Counted from the stretch's first letter, positions 32,114 through 42,543 are shown. The stretch is 44,310 bases of DNA from Actinomycetota bacterium (GCA_009705225.1 WLCQ01000003.1:1-44310); one strand, 5' to 3'. The notes: generated by a model not told the origin, from the sequence alone. Translations and numbers: made by a program.

Positions 32114-33568
32114 TCAAAAGCCCTGTTCAGCGAGGTCAAGTGCGGCTTTGCGACCCTGACGGATACACGCCGGGATCCCCAGGCCTTCATGGGCCGCTCC
32201 AGCAACTGTGAGCCCAGCGGAACCGGCCATGAGTTCGTCATGAAGAGCTCGCACCCGGCCCAGATGTCCGGCCCGGAACTGCGGGAGGGCATCGTTCCAT
32301 CGGGTGATCCGGCACGCAACGAACGGTTCGTCGAGTCCCATGGTCGTGCCGAGGTCATGGTGGATCGCCGCCGCAAGGGCGTGGTCATCGAGTTCGAGCG
32401 CAGCGGTGTCGCCATGCCGACCGGCCGAAACTCGCAGGATGGCGACGTCGGGATCAGCGAGATGCGCCCATTTCGAGGAGGCCCATGAACATGCGGTGAG
32501 TGCTGGCAGTCGGTCGGTGAGCGCGACGAGGAATCCGCTGCCGTCGAGATCGCACCCAAGGGCGTGGCGCTGAACCGCCACGGTGATCATGGCCACCGAG
32601 GCGTACTCGAGTCGGGCCAGATCGGCGGCTCCCTGCGGCGCATGTTCGGCGAGGAGCCCAGCGGCAGGTGCCGCGGGAAGGGCCAGTACGACGGCATCGG
32701 CAGCGACGGCGCCGCTCGGTGTTTCCATGAGCCACTGCCCATCGGAGTGATGGAGTCCGGTGACGGGGGCCGATAACCGAACCTCGCCGCCCAGTTCGAG
32801 GATCCGGGTATGCAGCGTGTCGGTGAGCAGTTGGGTGCCACCGGATAGACCGTTGAACACCGGGGCGGCTGGGTCAGCACCGGCAGCACGGGCCGTTTCG
32901 AGTTGCCTGCGCAACGAGACGATGAGGCTGGGGTGGATCCGGGCCGCCGAGGCAAGTTGGCCCGCTCCCGCGGCAAGACTGAGTTTGTCGGCATCACCGG
33001 CGTTGACCCCGGCGAGTAGCGGTGCGACGAGACGCTCGAACACCTCGTCGCCGAGTCGCGAGCGAATGAGCCAGCCCACCGACTGATCGTCGACGCCATC
33101 GGGATCCGGGCCGGGTGGACCATCGATCCACTCGGTGCGATCGAGATCAAGAGCGGCGCGGGCCACACCGTCGGGGCTGATGATCCCCGACGCAGCGAGC
33201 GCCTCGAGATCAGTCGGCACGCCGAGAACGAGACCGCCCGGAAGTCGGTGGAGCCCGCCTCTCGTCCAGACACCCGCACTCGAGCTGACCGGCGAGGTGA
33301 GCAGATGTGCGAGACCGAGTTCACGGCACAGATCGACGGCATCGGGAACCCGGGCCAGAAACGCATCGGCTCCGCAGTCGACGGTGTGGCCGGCGAACTC
33401 GCCTGATTGGATTCGTCCGCCGACTCGCGCTGTGGCCTCGAGCACCGTGACGTTGCGCGACGAGCGACCGCCCGGTGCTGTTGCATCAGCGAGCAGCGAA
33501 TATGCGGCCGTGAGCCCTGCGATGCCGGCCCCGATGACGACGACATGCGGGCTCATGGGCAGCGGCAT
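32114..33568 (-). CDS. hemY: Protoporphyrinogen/coproporphyrinogen III oxidase (HemY/CgoX type)
   Basis: This 484-residue FAD enzyme oxidises the porphyrinogen ring in heme synthesis. VVVIGAGIAGLTAAYSL at the N-terminus is the FAD-binding loop, VLEATARVGGRIQS the amine-oxidase-like GG motif, and 'GLTVAGAAHEGLGIPACI' the C-terminal FAD contact. In actinobacteria this family usually acts on coproporphyrinogen III (established for the lineage). The order hemE-hemH-hemY on the minus strand, with seven bases between hemH and this gene, supports one operon. The ATG at 33556 is an alternative start four codons in; a GGAG precedes both at imperfect distances. Confidence 0.92.
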   Translation of the reverse strand: MPLPMSPHVVVIGAGIAGLTAAYSLLADATAPGGRSSRNVTVLEATARVGGRIQSGEFAGHTVDCGADAFLARVPDAVDLCRELGLAHLLTSPVSSSAGVWTRGGLHRLPGGLVLGVPTDLEALAASGIISPDGVARAALDLDRTEWIDGPPGPDPDGVDDQSVGWLIRSRLGDEVFERLVAPLLAGVNAGDADKLSLAAGAGQLASAARIHPSLIVSLRRQLETARAAGADPAAPVFNGLSGGTQLLTDTLHTRILELGGEVRLSAPVTGLHHSDGQWLMETPSGAVAADAVVLALPAAPAAGLLAEHAPQGAADLARLEYASVAMITVAVQRHALGCDLDGSGFLVALTDRLPALTACSWASSKWAHLADPDVAILRVSAGRHGDTAALELDDHALAAAIHHDLGTTMGLDEPFVACRITRWNDALPQFRAGHLGRVRALHDELMAGSAGLTVAGAAHEGLGIPACIRQGRKAALDLAEQGF

Positions 33569-33575
33569 CTCCGGG

Positions 33576-34499
33576 TTATTCGCCGAGACCGGCGGTGGCG
33601 ATGACCTGACGAGCCAATGCCGCCATCACCGTGGGTTCATCGTTGAGTGATCGGGTGCGGGAGAACGCCAGACCGAGTTCCGACGCGAGGTGGGCCGCTT
33701 CGATATCGAGGTCGTAGAGCACCTCGAGGTGATCGGCGGTGAAGCCCTGGGCGCAGACCACCACGCCATCCGTGGCATTCGTGTCGGCCAGTTCCCGCAT
33801 GACATCGAGGATGTCGGGACCGCGCCAGGGTTCGGGAGTGCGGCCGGCACTCTGCCAGGCCAGACCCCAGTCGGCGAGACCGAGTCGCTCGGCCACGTTG
33901 GCCGCGCTGGCACCGAGTTCATCGGGGTAGGGGTCATCGACCAACACCCGCTCGGGCAGCGAGTGGGCGGTGAACAGCACCTTGTGGCGTTCGGGTTGGC
34001 CGACGCGGGCTGTGGCCACGGCGTCGGTGAGGAAGTCGAGGTAGGCAGGTTCGAGATGCCAGTTGGTGATCTCGTGCACGGTGAGTCCGACCTCGGCGCC
34101 GGCCTCGGTCGCGCGGCGCTGATATTCGCCCACGCTGAATCCCGAGAAGTGCGGAGCGAGAACAAGTCCGACGGCTTCGGTGATGCCCTCGGCGGCCAAC
34201 TCGGCCACCGCGTCCTCGATGAACGGAGCGGCATGCTTCTGACCGAGCACCACCCGCCACCGACCGGGCATTGCGGCTTCGAGTCCGGCTTCGAGCGCTG
34301 CTCGCTGGGCTTCGGTCCGCTGGGCCAGAGGGGAGATACCGCCGATGGCGTCGTAGCGACTGATGAGATCGGCGAGTTGCTCGGGAGTGGGCGGACGACC
34401 CCGACGGATATGCACGTAATAGGGCTCGATCTCGGCCGGCGAACGCGGTGTCCCATAGGCCATCACGATCAGGCCGATACGGGATTCGGTGGGGCTCAT
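33576..34499 (-). CDS. hemH: Ferrochelatase (coproporphyrin type)
   Basis: This enzyme inserts Fe(II) into the porphyrin. It has 307 residues, the usual bacterial length. '[12 protein letters not shown]' carries the conserved catalytic His, and '[14 protein letters not shown]' is the second family motif (normally DHxExLYELD-like). '[10 protein letters not shown]' near the N-terminus is a family signature. In lineages using the coproporphyrin route the product is coproheme, later decarboxylated by HemQ/ChdC, which is not in this window. It overlaps hemE by four bases (ATGA), so the two are translationally coupled. Confidence 0.94.
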   Translation of the reverse strand: MSPTESRIGLIVMAYGTPRSPAEIEPYYVHIRRGRPPTPEQLADLISRYDAIGGISPLAQRTEAQRAALEAGLEAAMPGRWRVVLGQKHAAPFIEDAVAELAAEGITEAVGLVLAPHFSGFSVGEYQRRATEAGAEVGLTVHEITNWHLEPAYLDFLTDAVATARVGQPERHKVLFTAHSLPERVLVDDPYPDELGASAANVAERLGLADWGLAWQSAGRTPEPWRGPDILDVMRELADTNATDGVVVCAQGFTADHLEVLYDLDIEAAHLASELGLAFSRTRSLNDEPTVMAALARQVIATAGLGE

Positions 34500-35617
34500 G
34501 AAGCGTTGACCTCCGGAGAAATGGTGCCGTCGCAGCGGCCTTCGGTGTGCACGAGTTCAACGACGCGCTCGAGCACGCCGGGATCGGTTTCGGGCATGAC
34601 CCCGTGACCGAGATTGAAGATATGGCCCGGGTGCCCGGCGTTGCGACGCAGCACATCGCGGGTGGCTTCCGCCGTGACCTCCCATGGGGCGAAGCACAGG
34701 GCCGGGTCGAGGTTCCCCTGCAGCGCGGTTCCTGCCGGCACGCGGGTACGGGCCACGTCGAGAGGTACGCGCCAGTCGACGCCCACCACGTCGGCGCCGG
34801 CACTGGCCATGAGTCCGAGCAGTTCGCCCGTGCCCACGCCGAAGTGAATGCGCGGGACGCCGAGATCGGCGACGCCCTCGAACACCCGGCGACTATGGGG
34901 GAGCACGAAGCGCTCGTAGTCGGGTGGGGCAAGTGCCCCGGCCCAGGAATCAAAGATCTGCAGGGCCACTGCGCCATTGTCGATCTGCGATCGAAGCGAG
35001 ACGATTGCCATCTCGGCGAGTCGCTCCATGAGCGCGTGCCACAGCGTGGGGTCGCCGTGCATCATCGCCTTGGTGCGCGTGTAGGTGCGCGAGGGCCGGC
35101 CCTCGATCAGATAACTGGCCACGGTGAACGGAGCCCCGGCGAACCCGATGAGCGGCACCGTGAGCTCACGGGCGAGGATGCGCACTGTTTCGAGCACATA
35201 GGGCGTATCGATCTCGGGCTCGAGCGGCCGGAGGCGCTGGAGATCGGCTGTGCGTTCGAAAGGTTGCTCGACCACCGGGCCGACGCCGGGGGCCACATCG
35301 ACGCCGAAGCCGATCGCTGCGGCCGGCACGACGATGTCCGAATAGAGAATGGCGGCGTCGACTCCATAGCGACGAACCGGCTGCAACGTGATCTCGGCGG
35401 AAAGTTCCGGGTCGGCGATGGCCTCGAGGATGCTGCCGACGCCACGGATCGATCGATACTCGGGCAGGGATCGTCCGGCCTGACGCATGAACCACACCGG
35501 CACCCGATCGCCGGGGCCACCGGGGATGCCCCGACAGGCCCGCAGGAATGCCGGTAGTGCAGCGGGGGAGTCGGGGGCGGTCGGCTCAGAAGGGTTCGGC
35601 TCAGAAGGGTTCGGCAC
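34496..35617 (-). CDS. hemE: Uroporphyrinogen decarboxylase
   Basis: This cytoplasmic TIM-barrel enzyme converts uroporphyrinogen III to coproporphyrinogen III. '[16 protein letters not shown]' is the signature with the substrate-binding Arg residues, ILYSDIV carries the catalytic Asp, and GNLDPA and FNLGHGV are late conserved motifs. The 373 residues include an N-terminal extension made partly of a repeated SEPNP, caused by a 15-bp tandem duplication right after the GTG start. No clear ribosome site precedes the GTG, so a leaderless mRNA is possible. It is first in the heme operon and divergent from the HelD-like gene. Confidence 0.94.
   Translation of the reverse strand: MPNPSEPNPSEPTAPDSPAALPAFLRACRGIPGGPGDRVPVWFMRQAGRSLPEYRSIRGVGSILEAIADPELSAEITLQPVRRYGVDAAILYSDIVVPAAAIGFGVDVAPGVGPVVEQPFERTADLQRLRPLEPEIDTPYVLETVRILARELTVPLIGFAGAPFTVASYLIEGRPSRTYTRTKAMMHGDPTLWHALMERLAEMAIVSLRSQIDNGAVALQIFDSWAGALAPPDYERFVLPHSRRVFEGVADLGVPRIHFGVGTGELLGLMASAGADVVGVDWRVPLDVARTRVPAGTALQGNLDPALCFAPWEVTAEATRDVLRRNAGHPGHIFNLGHGVMPETDPGVLERVVELVHTEGRCDGTISPEVNAS
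35581..35610. repeat. 15-bp tandem duplication at the hemE start
   Basis: TCGGCTCAGAAGGGT is present twice in a row (35581-35595 and 35596-35610), in frame, duplicating five residues near the N-terminus of HemE. It is a likely slippage product with no expected effect on the catalytic domain. Confidence 0.65.
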
Positions 35618-35781
35618 GGCGCCACGCTACCGACCGGCCCACCGCAGTGAGAATCCGACGGTCGTCTGGGGGAGCGGTTGCAGCCGCGGGTAGCATTGCC
35701 GATCCCCATCGGCGGGTCCGCAGCGTCTTCGAAACGGCGTGGCGGTGCCCTCGTTGGCCCAACCCCGTCCCGAGGCAGCCC

Positions 35782-37953
35782 ATGGCTCCACACCCCGATC
35801 TCATCGCCGAACAGGCCTACATCGACGAGGCCTACGCGTGTCTGGACGCCTCACGAGTAGCAGCGAGCCGACTCACCTCGATGGTCGAGGTCGGTCGTGG
35901 CGGCACCGAGCAGGCCCGGTTCGAGCGCGAGGTCATCTACGACACCGTCGTGAACCGACTCACCCAACTGCAGCTCGGTGATGCCGCGTTGTGCTTCGGC
36001 CGGATCGATCGGGAACTCGATCGCGACATTGCGAGCGAGCCCGGGCAGCACGGTGGATTCGCGGTTCCCACGCTCGGCGACCTCGACGGTCCCGGTGTCG
36101 AGAGCTTCTACATCGGCCGTATTGCTGTTTCGAACAGCGATCAGGACCCAGTGATCGTTGATTGGCGTGCTCCGATCGCCGAACCGTTCTACCGGGCCAC
36201 CGGCCGCCAGCCCATGGGACTCGCGCGGCGACGCCATTTCGCCACCCGCGGTCGACAACTGCTCGGTATCGAGGACGAGCTCTTCGGTGACACGTTGGCG
36301 AGCTTGGGCATGCCGCCGAGTGATGAGGCTCCGGTGGTCGCCGGTCAGGGTGCGTTGTTCTCCGCGCTCGAAACTGCGCGCACCGGTCGACTCGGAGACA
36401 TCGTCGCCACCATTCAGGGCGAACAGGACGAGATCATCCGGGCGCCGCTGCCCGGTGTGCTGGTCGTGCAGGGTGGCCCCGGGACCGGCAAGACCGTTGT
36501 CGCCCTCCATCGTGCGGCGTATCTGCTCTACACCCACCGGTTCCCGCTCGAGGGCCAGGGTGTGCTCGTCATCGGTCCGAACCGTCTGTTCCTCGGCTAC
36601 ATCGAACAGGTGCTCCCTTCGCTGGGCGAAGCGGGTGTCGAACTGGCGGTGCTCGCCGATCTCGTCCCCGACATCAGCATCCGTTCCTACGACAAGGGAT
36701 TGACGGCCCGCGTCAAGGGCGACCCGCGCATGGTTCGGTTCTTGGAGCGGGCATTACGCGATCGTGAGCGTCCGCTGCGAAGCGATCTCGTGGTGGGCTA
36801 CGGACTGCAACGGCTCACGCTGCGGCGCGAACGAAGCCTCGAGATCATCCGCGATGCCCGTCGCCGCTATCGCAGGCACAACGGAGCCCGCCGCTTCGTC
36901 GAGAACGAGGTCTTCGCCGAACTCGCTCTCTCGTCGCGCGACGAGATTCCGGCTTCAGAGGTGCGCGAGCGACTCCGCCGCGATCCTGTCGTTCGCGAAG
37001 CGCTGGAATGGATGTGGCCGATCCTCACGCCCCAACAGTTCATCCATGATCTCTTCGGAGCCAAGGGTCTGCTGCGTCACGCGGCTGAAGGGGTGTTCAG
37101 CGACGCGGAGTGGTCAGCGCTGCAGCGGCCGTGGTCGGAGACCCTTCGCGAGGTCCCTTGGACCCATGAGGATGCCCCGTTGCTCGATGAGGCCCGGGCG
37201 CTGCTCGGCCCGAAGCCGCGCCGTCGACGCCCCGGTGAGAGCACCGATGACGACGAGATCCGCACCTACGGACACATCGTGGTCGATGAGGCCCAGGATC
37301 TCTCTCCGATGCAGCTACGCATGCTCGAGCGTCGTTCGCTCAACGGCTCGATGACGATTGTGGGTGACATCGCGCAGGCCACTGGCCAGTGGGCGCACAG
37401 TTCGTGGCAGGAGATCCTCGATCGACTTCCGGCCCGGCGCCCGCCTCACCGCGCCGAACTCACGTTGGGCTACCGCCTGCCCGCGCCCATCATGGCGCTG
37501 GCTGCCAGGGTGCTGCGTCACGCGGCGCCCGATCTCCTGCCTCCCCGCTCGGTTCGTGAGGACGGCTCTGAGCCGGTCATCTCCCGCGCTGCTCCCGGGT
37601 ATCTCGCTCGTGCAGTTGCCGAGATCACCATGATCGAACGGGCCGAGGTCGATCCCGGCCAGGTGGCCATCATCTGCCCGCCATCGATCATCGATGAGCT
37701 CTGCGATGCGCTCGATGTCGCCGGCATCGCCTATGGCCGGGCCACGCGTAACGGGCTTGAGCATCGGGTCACTGTGGTTGAGGTCGGGTTGGTGAAGGGC
37801 CTTGAGGTCGACGCCGCCATCGTGGTCGAACCGGCCCTCATGGTGGCTGAGCAGGCCCAGGGCGATCGTGCGCTCTACGTTGCGCTCACCCGGGCCACGA
37901 AGCGATTGGCCGTGGTGCATGAAGCGCCACTGCCGCCGTCGTTGCTGCCCTAG
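35782..37953 (+). CDS. HelD-like superfamily 1 ATPase (RNA polymerase-associated helicase-like)
   Basis: This 723-residue protein is related to HelD/UvrD helicases. An N-terminal segment rich in helices (LIAEQAYIDEAYACLD...) and 'YIGRIAVSN...VDWRAPIAEPFY' are typical of HelD. Walker A is GGPGTGKTVVALHRAAYLLY, motif II VVDEAQDLSPMQ, and the late ALTRATKRL is motif VI. HelD proteins recycle stalled RNA polymerase and in some actinobacteria protect it from rifamycins (established); whether this one does is unknown. The ORF track begins at 35548, but the ATG at 35782 with GAGG upstream fits the family start. A small hairpin (GCCGAT-CCCC-ATCGGC, 35698-35713) lies in the leader. Confidence 0.87.
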   Translation: MAPHPDLIAEQAYIDEAYACLDASRVAASRLTSMVEVGRGGTEQARFEREVIYDTVVNRLTQLQLGDAALCFGRIDRELDRDIASEPGQHGGFAVPTLGDLDGPGVESFYIGRIAVSNSDQDPVIVDWRAPIAEPFYRATGRQPMGLARRRHFATRGRQLLGIEDELFGDTLASLGMPPSDEAPVVAGQGALFSALETARTGRLGDIVATIQGEQDEIIRAPLPGVLVVQGGPGTGKTVVALHRAAYLLYTHRFPLEGQGVLVIGPNRLFLGYIEQVLPSLGEAGVELAVLADLVPDISIRSYDKGLTARVKGDPRMVRFLERALRDRERPLRSDLVVGYGLQRLTLRRERSLEIIRDARRRYRRHNGARRFVENEVFAELALSSRDEIPASEVRERLRRDPVVREALEWMWPILTPQQFIHDLFGAKGLLRHAAEGVFSDAEWSALQRPWSETLREVPWTHEDAPLLDEARALLGPKPRRRRPGESTDDDEIRTYGHIVVDEAQDLSPMQLRMLERRSLNGSMTIVGDIAQATGQWAHSSWQEILDRLPARRPPHRAELTLGYRLPAPIMALAARVLRHAAPDLLPPRSVREDGSEPVISRAAPGYLARAVAEITMIERAEVDPGQVAIICPPSIIDELCDALDVAGIAYGRATRNGLEHRVTVVEVGLVKGLEVDAAIVVEPALMVAEQAQGDRALYVALTRATKRLAVVHEAPLPPSLLP

Positions 37954-38630
37954 AGCGCGCTCACCAGGATGCGGGTGCTGGCGAACTCGTCGATCTCGAC
38001 GAGCTGACCATCGATCTCAACCGTGGTGCCATCGGCGCCTGCAGGGCCCGATGTGGCGATGACTGTTCCCTTATGGCCGGGCAGCAGCGAGGAGCGTTCA
38101 AGGAATTCGAGAAGGCCCGGCGTGAATTCGAGTTCCTCCGGAATGCGCGACACCACGAACTCGGCACCGATGAGGAGCTGGTCAAGACTGACCGTGTCGG
38201 GTGCGTTGTAATCGGTGCCCGGGATGGGGTTGCCGTGCGGACAGGTGGTGGGATCGCCGAGGGCGCGGGTCATTGCGGCTTCGACCGTGGGGGAGATGAC
38301 GTGCTCCCAGCGGCCGGCTTCGACATGGGCATCGGCCCAGGAGAGCCCGAGCATGTCGGTGAGGAATCTTTCGGCCAGACGATGGCGACGCACCACGGTC
38401 TCGGCGAGTGTGAGGCCATCCTCGGTGAGTCGGATGCTGCCGGCGTCGATGGTGACGATCCCGGACTTCTCCATCCGTTTGATCATCTCGGAGACCGCTG
38501 GTCGCGAGACGTCGAGTCGTTCGGCGATGCGGGCCTGAATGACGGCGACATCGTCCTCGCGCAACTCGAAGATGGCTTCGCAGTACTCCTCGAAGGCCGG
38601 ATGCCATTCACGCTGGGTCTGGGGCGCCAT
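37950..38630 (-). CDS. DtxR-family metal-dependent transcriptional regulator
   Basis: This 226-residue regulator has a winged-helix domain ('RIAERLDVSRPAVSEMIKRME'), a dimerisation and metal domain, and a C-terminal SH3-like/FeoA domain. By alignment with DtxR, ancillary ligands H83, E87 and H102 and primary ligands E109 and H110 are present. The Cys of DtxR (C102) is Gly here (G106 in EAGRWEH) and the Met of DtxR (M10) is Glu (E15), closer to Mn-sensing relatives at the second position only. Metal choice is therefore uncertain. Its stop shares the CTAG palindrome with the stop of the convergent HelD-like gene. Confidence 0.87.
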   Translation of the reverse strand: MAPQTQREWHPAFEEYCEAIFELREDDVAVIQARIAERLDVSRPAVSEMIKRMEKSGIVTIDAGSIRLTEDGLTLAETVVRRHRLAERFLTDMLGLSWADAHVEAGRWEHVISPTVEAAMTRALGDPTTCPHGNPIPGTDYNAPDTVSLDQLLIGAEFVVSRIPEELEFTPGLLEFLERSSLLPGHKGTVIATSGPAGADGTTVEIDGQLVEIDEFASTRILVSAL

Positions 38631-38680
38631 GGCACAGAGTCTACGGGAGCAGGGCGTCAGGCAACCCGGCGCGTGCAGAC

Positions 38681-38718
38681 GCCCGATGTTCAGCTGTGCG
38701 CCCGATGTTCAGCTGTTC
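38681..38718. promoter_or_regulatory. 19-bp tandem repeat upstream of the DtxR-family gene
   Basis: Two adjacent copies of GCCCGATGTTCAGCTGTxC (38681-38699 and 38700-38718) differ at one base. They lie 50-90 bases before the regulator's start codon, in the promoter zone. They do not resemble the palindromic IdeR/DtxR operator. They may be an operator for another regulator, or a slippage duplication. A wider inverted repeat (GGGCGTC at 38652, GACGCCC at 38678) overlaps the first copy. Confidence 0.45.
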
Positions 38719-38725
38719 GTAGTTG

Positions 38726-39121
38726 TCAGGCTCTTCCGAGCACCCGGTCGACTGCGATCTCGATCACGACCCGGTCATCGCGCACCTTGGGTTGGCGATA
38801 GCGCCCGGCGTATCGCTCCACAGCGATCGCAACACGTTCGGGATCGGAGGTGACGGTTGCTCGTCCCTCCATGGTGAGCCAACGGCCGCCATCGACCTGA
38901 CACACCGCGGCCGGACTGCCTTGAGCTTGGGCCACATTGCGGGCTTTGCGACTGCCGGCCCAGGTGATGACCCGTACCAGTTGTTCCTCGGGGTCCCAGG
39001 TGAATCCAACGGCCACCACATGCGGCGTACCGTCGGCCCGCATGGTGGTGAGCGTGGCGAGATGTCGCTCGGTGACGAAGGTGACGACCTCGTCGGCGAG
39101 GTCGGAAGGATCATGGGCCAT
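38726..39121 (-). CDS. PPOX-class (FMN/F420-type) oxidoreductase-like protein
   Basis: This 131-residue split-barrel protein belongs to the pyridoxamine-phosphate-oxidase-like fold. 'LATLTTMRADGTPHVVAVGFTWD' is the typical N-terminal strand pair, and 'KARNVAQAQ' is near the cofactor phosphate site in the F420-binding branch. These small proteins reduce diverse substrates with F420H2 or FMN; the cofactor here is inferred from family and lineage. It ends 95 bases before the dtxR start and begins four bases after the FtsX-type gene stop, so it probably belongs to the ABC-exporter operon. Confidence 0.82.
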   Translation of the reverse strand: MAHDPSDLADEVVTFVTERHLATLTTMRADGTPHVVAVGFTWDPEEQLVRVITWAGSRKARNVAQAQGSPAAVCQVDGGRWLTMEGRATVTSDPERVAIAVERYAGRYRQPKVRDDRVVIEIAVDRVLGRA

Positions 39122-39125
39122 CAGG

Positions 39126-41684
39126 TCACTCCGAGGAGATGGCGCGCAGCACGTCGAGACGAGCGGCGCGGCGGGCGGGATAGAGCGCGGCGCCCACGCC
39201 GGCGAGGGCGGCGATGATCACGATGGTGACCAACTGCGCCCACGGAACGGCGAAGCTCGTGATGCCCTCGTCATACAGGGCTTGGACGAGTGCCCAACCG
39301 AACACCAGGCCGATACCGAGACCGATGATGGTGCCGATGAGGCTGATGATGACCGACTCGGCCCGAATGCTGGAGCGAACCTGACGGCGGCTCATACCCA
39401 CTGCTCGCAGCAGACCGAGCTCACGGGTGCGCTCGTAGACCGAGAGCAACAGCGTGTTGATCACACCGATGATGGCGATGATGAGCGCGAGTGCCAACAG
39501 CACATAGACGATCACCAAGAACTGATTGGCCTGATCGGTCTGGGCTTTGGTGAACTCCTTGACACTCTGAAGCTTCGCCCCCGGCACGGTTGCGATGAGC
39601 TGGTCGAGCGGTCCACGGGCTTCGGCGATCCCGGCGTCGCTCGAGTCGTTCAACCCCACATAGATGGATTGAGCGGTCTGCTGATCGGGGGGAGTGACCT
39701 GCGCGAACAACTGGGCGTTGATGAAGTAGCCCGGTCCTTGGATCGGGAACCGCGTGTCGTAGACCGACTCGATAGTGAGCTCCGATGGACCGCCCTGGAG
39801 GAAGCTCACCGCCAACGTGTCGCCGACTGACAGGTGCTTGTCGGCAGCCAGTGTTTTCGGGATCGCTACTCCGGAGTCGGAGAGGTCGGCGAACGAGCCG
39901 GACACGTCAGTGATGGTGACCACCTGCTGAAGTGCGGCAGGGTCGGTGCCCAGCACGACCTTGGCCTTGCCGTCGATATTGGCGAAGCCGGCTCCTACGG
40001 CGGCGGCGACCTTCACTTCGGGGAGAGCAGTGATCTGACCGGCGAGGCTCAGCGGGAGGGCGGTGGCGCCGAAGCTGTCCGTGGTGACCACGTACTGCGC
40101 GGTGACCGAGGTATTGATGGCTTCGACGAGCGAGACCTTCAGCGATTGCGCCGTGACCGAGATGAAGCCCACGAGCCCCACACCGATCATCAGTGCTGAT
40201 GCGGTTGTGGCGGTGCGCTTGGGGTTGCGCATGGCGTTCTCGCGGGCGATCCGACTGCTCACTCCACCGAATCGGGCCATCGGCCAACCGAGGACCCGGG
40301 CCATCGGTGCGGCGATGACGGGACCGATCACCGTGAAACCCATGAACACGAGGAAGGCGCCGAAACCGACGAGCTGCAGGGCGGAATCGCTGTTGCCGTA
40401 GAGACCGAACCAGAGTCCGATAGCGCCGCCGACGAGCAGCAGGGCACCGATCACGATTCGTCGCTTTGAGGTTTTGGTCGATTCGACTGCGACATCGCGC
40501 ATTGCGGCGATCGGGGCGATGGAGGCGGCGCGCCGCGCCGGCAAGATCGCCGAAGCAAGAGTGATCATCGTGCCCACGAGGACTGAAGAGATCACGGCCG
40601 AGGCGGGGATGATGATCGGCGTGTCCGGCCCCGAGAATCCGAAGCTCTGCATCAGTGCGTTGAGACCCATGGCCAGCAGCACGCCGAAGCCGACGCCGAC
40701 GATTGACGCGACGAATCCCACGGCAAATGCCTCGAGCAGTACTGAGGTGAGCACCTGGCGCCGACTCGCACCGAGCGCCCGAAGCAGGGCGAGCTCCTTG
40801 GTGCGCTGGGCAACAATGATCGAGAACGTGTTGTAGATGATGAACGAACCCACGAACAGTGCGATGAGCGCGAACACCAGCAGGAACGTGTTGAAGATCC
40901 CGATGATCTTCTGGAACGCGTCCTGATTCTCGGCGGTGAATTCCGCACCGGTGATGGCCTCGGTGCCGGGAGGGATCACTGCAGCCACGCGCTCGGTCAG
41001 AGCAGTCTGGGATACGCCGGGGTCCCCAGAAACCGAGATCCAGTCAAAGGTGCCGGGCTGGCCCACCAACTGTTGTGCTGTCTTGGTATCGAACAGCGCG
41101 GCCTGCGCGCCTCCCCAGGTATCGAGCTTGCCGAACTTGGCCACGCCGACGATCCGGAATTGCTGGACGCCCTGGGCGGCGAGGATCGAGATGGTGTCAC
41201 CCACGGCGAACTCGCCATCCCTCGCCGACTTGGCGTCGAGCACGACCTCATCCGGGCCGTTCGGTGCCGCGCCGTCAGTGAGATTCCAGCCGTTGAGCGA
41301 TGGCGATGTGAGCCAGTTCAGCAGGAAGTTCGGTGGGCCTTGGGCCGCAACGAGTGGCTTGTTGTCGCGGCCGAGCACCCGAATCTGGCCGAACACCTCG
41401 CCCTCAGCCGCGTCGACGCCGGAGACCGCCTGCACCGCGGGAACCGCTGAGTCGGAGATCCGGTCGCGCTGCGATCCGAACGGAGTTTCGACCTCGTTGC
41501 TGGAGCGGACGACGACATCGATAGACGAATAGACGTCGGAGAAGATCTTGTCGAAGCTGGAACTGATGCTCGAGGTGAGCACCTGGGTGCCGGCCATGAA
41601 CGCGACGCCGAGGATGACAGCGACGCCGGTGGCGATGAGCCTGACCTTGTGCGCGAGGAGACCTCGCAGGGTGACTTTGAGCAT
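39126..41684 (-). CDS. ABC transporter permease with two FtsX domains
   Basis: This 852-residue membrane protein has the architecture of a duplicated MacB/FtsX-type permease: first helix at about 15-35, a periplasmic MacB-PCD-like domain, three helices, a linker with a pair of helices, a second N-terminal helix and periplasmic domain, and three last helices. 'ERTRELGLLRAVGMSRRQV' and 'QRTKELALLRALGASRRQV' are the two FtsX signature loops. Such exporters move lipoproteins, lipids, peptides or drugs, or act mechanically from the membrane. The ORF track starts at 41762; the ATG at 41684, with GGAG upstream and one base after the ATPase stop, is chosen. Confidence 0.9.
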   Translation of the reverse strand: MLKVTLRGLLAHKVRLIATGVAVILGVAFMAGTQVLTSSISSSFDKIFSDVYSSIDVVVRSSNEVETPFGSQRDRISDSAVPAVQAVSGVDAAEGEVFGQIRVLGRDNKPLVAAQGPPNFLLNWLTSPSLNGWNLTDGAAPNGPDEVVLDAKSARDGEFAVGDTISILAAQGVQQFRIVGVAKFGKLDTWGGAQAALFDTKTAQQLVGQPGTFDWISVSGDPGVSQTALTERVAAVIPPGTEAITGAEFTAENQDAFQKIIGIFNTFLLVFALIALFVGSFIIYNTFSIIVAQRTKELALLRALGASRRQVLTSVLLEAFAVGFVASIVGVGFGVLLAMGLNALMQSFGFSGPDTPIIIPASAVISSVLVGTMITLASAILPARRAASIAPIAAMRDVAVESTKTSKRRIVIGALLLVGGAIGLWFGLYGNSDSALQLVGFGAFLVFMGFTVIGPVIAAPMARVLGWPMARFGGVSSRIARENAMRNPKRTATTASALMIGVGLVGFISVTAQSLKVSLVEAINTSVTAQYVVTTDSFGATALPLSLAGQITALPEVKVAAAVGAGFANIDGKAKVVLGTDPAALQQVVTITDVSGSFADLSDSGVAIPKTLAADKHLSVGDTLAVSFLQGGPSELTIESVYDTRFPIQGPGYFINAQLFAQVTPPDQQTAQSIYVGLNDSSDAGIAEARGPLDQLIATVPGAKLQSVKEFTKAQTDQANQFLVIVYVLLALALIIAIIGVINTLLLSVYERTRELGLLRAVGMSRRQVRSSIRAESVIISLIGTIIGLGIGLVFGWALVQALYDEGITSFAVPWAQLVTIVIIAALAGVGAALYPARRAARLDVLRAISSE

Positions 41685-41685
41685 C

Positions 41686-42450
<765 letters not shown>

Positions 42451-42457
42451 GTCGGAG

Positions 42458-42463
42458 AGCCTA
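42458..42463 (-). promoter_or_regulatory. Candidate -10 for a leaderless ABC transcript
   Basis: TAGGCT on the minus strand is followed by seven bases and the GTG of the ATPase gene, the spacing expected of leaderless mRNAs common in actinobacteria. No ribosome site is visible before this GTG. Confidence 0.4.
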
Positions 42464-42477
42464 GGGGTTGGTACGCG

Positions 42478-42506
42478 CAACGGGACAGGCATTGCCTGTC
42501 CCGTTG
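42478..42506 (-). terminator. Perfect inverted repeat after the peroxiredoxin gene
   Basis: Arms CAACGGGACAGGCA and TGCCTGTCCCGTTG (14 pairs) surround a single T, between the peroxiredoxin stop and the ABC operon. It is the strongest hairpin in the window and is most simply the peroxiredoxin terminator, although no U-run follows. The ORF-track start of the ATPase lies at its centre. Confidence 0.7.
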
Positions 42507-42543
42507 ACGGTGTTCACGACGAAGGTGGCAGCACCACCCGGGC

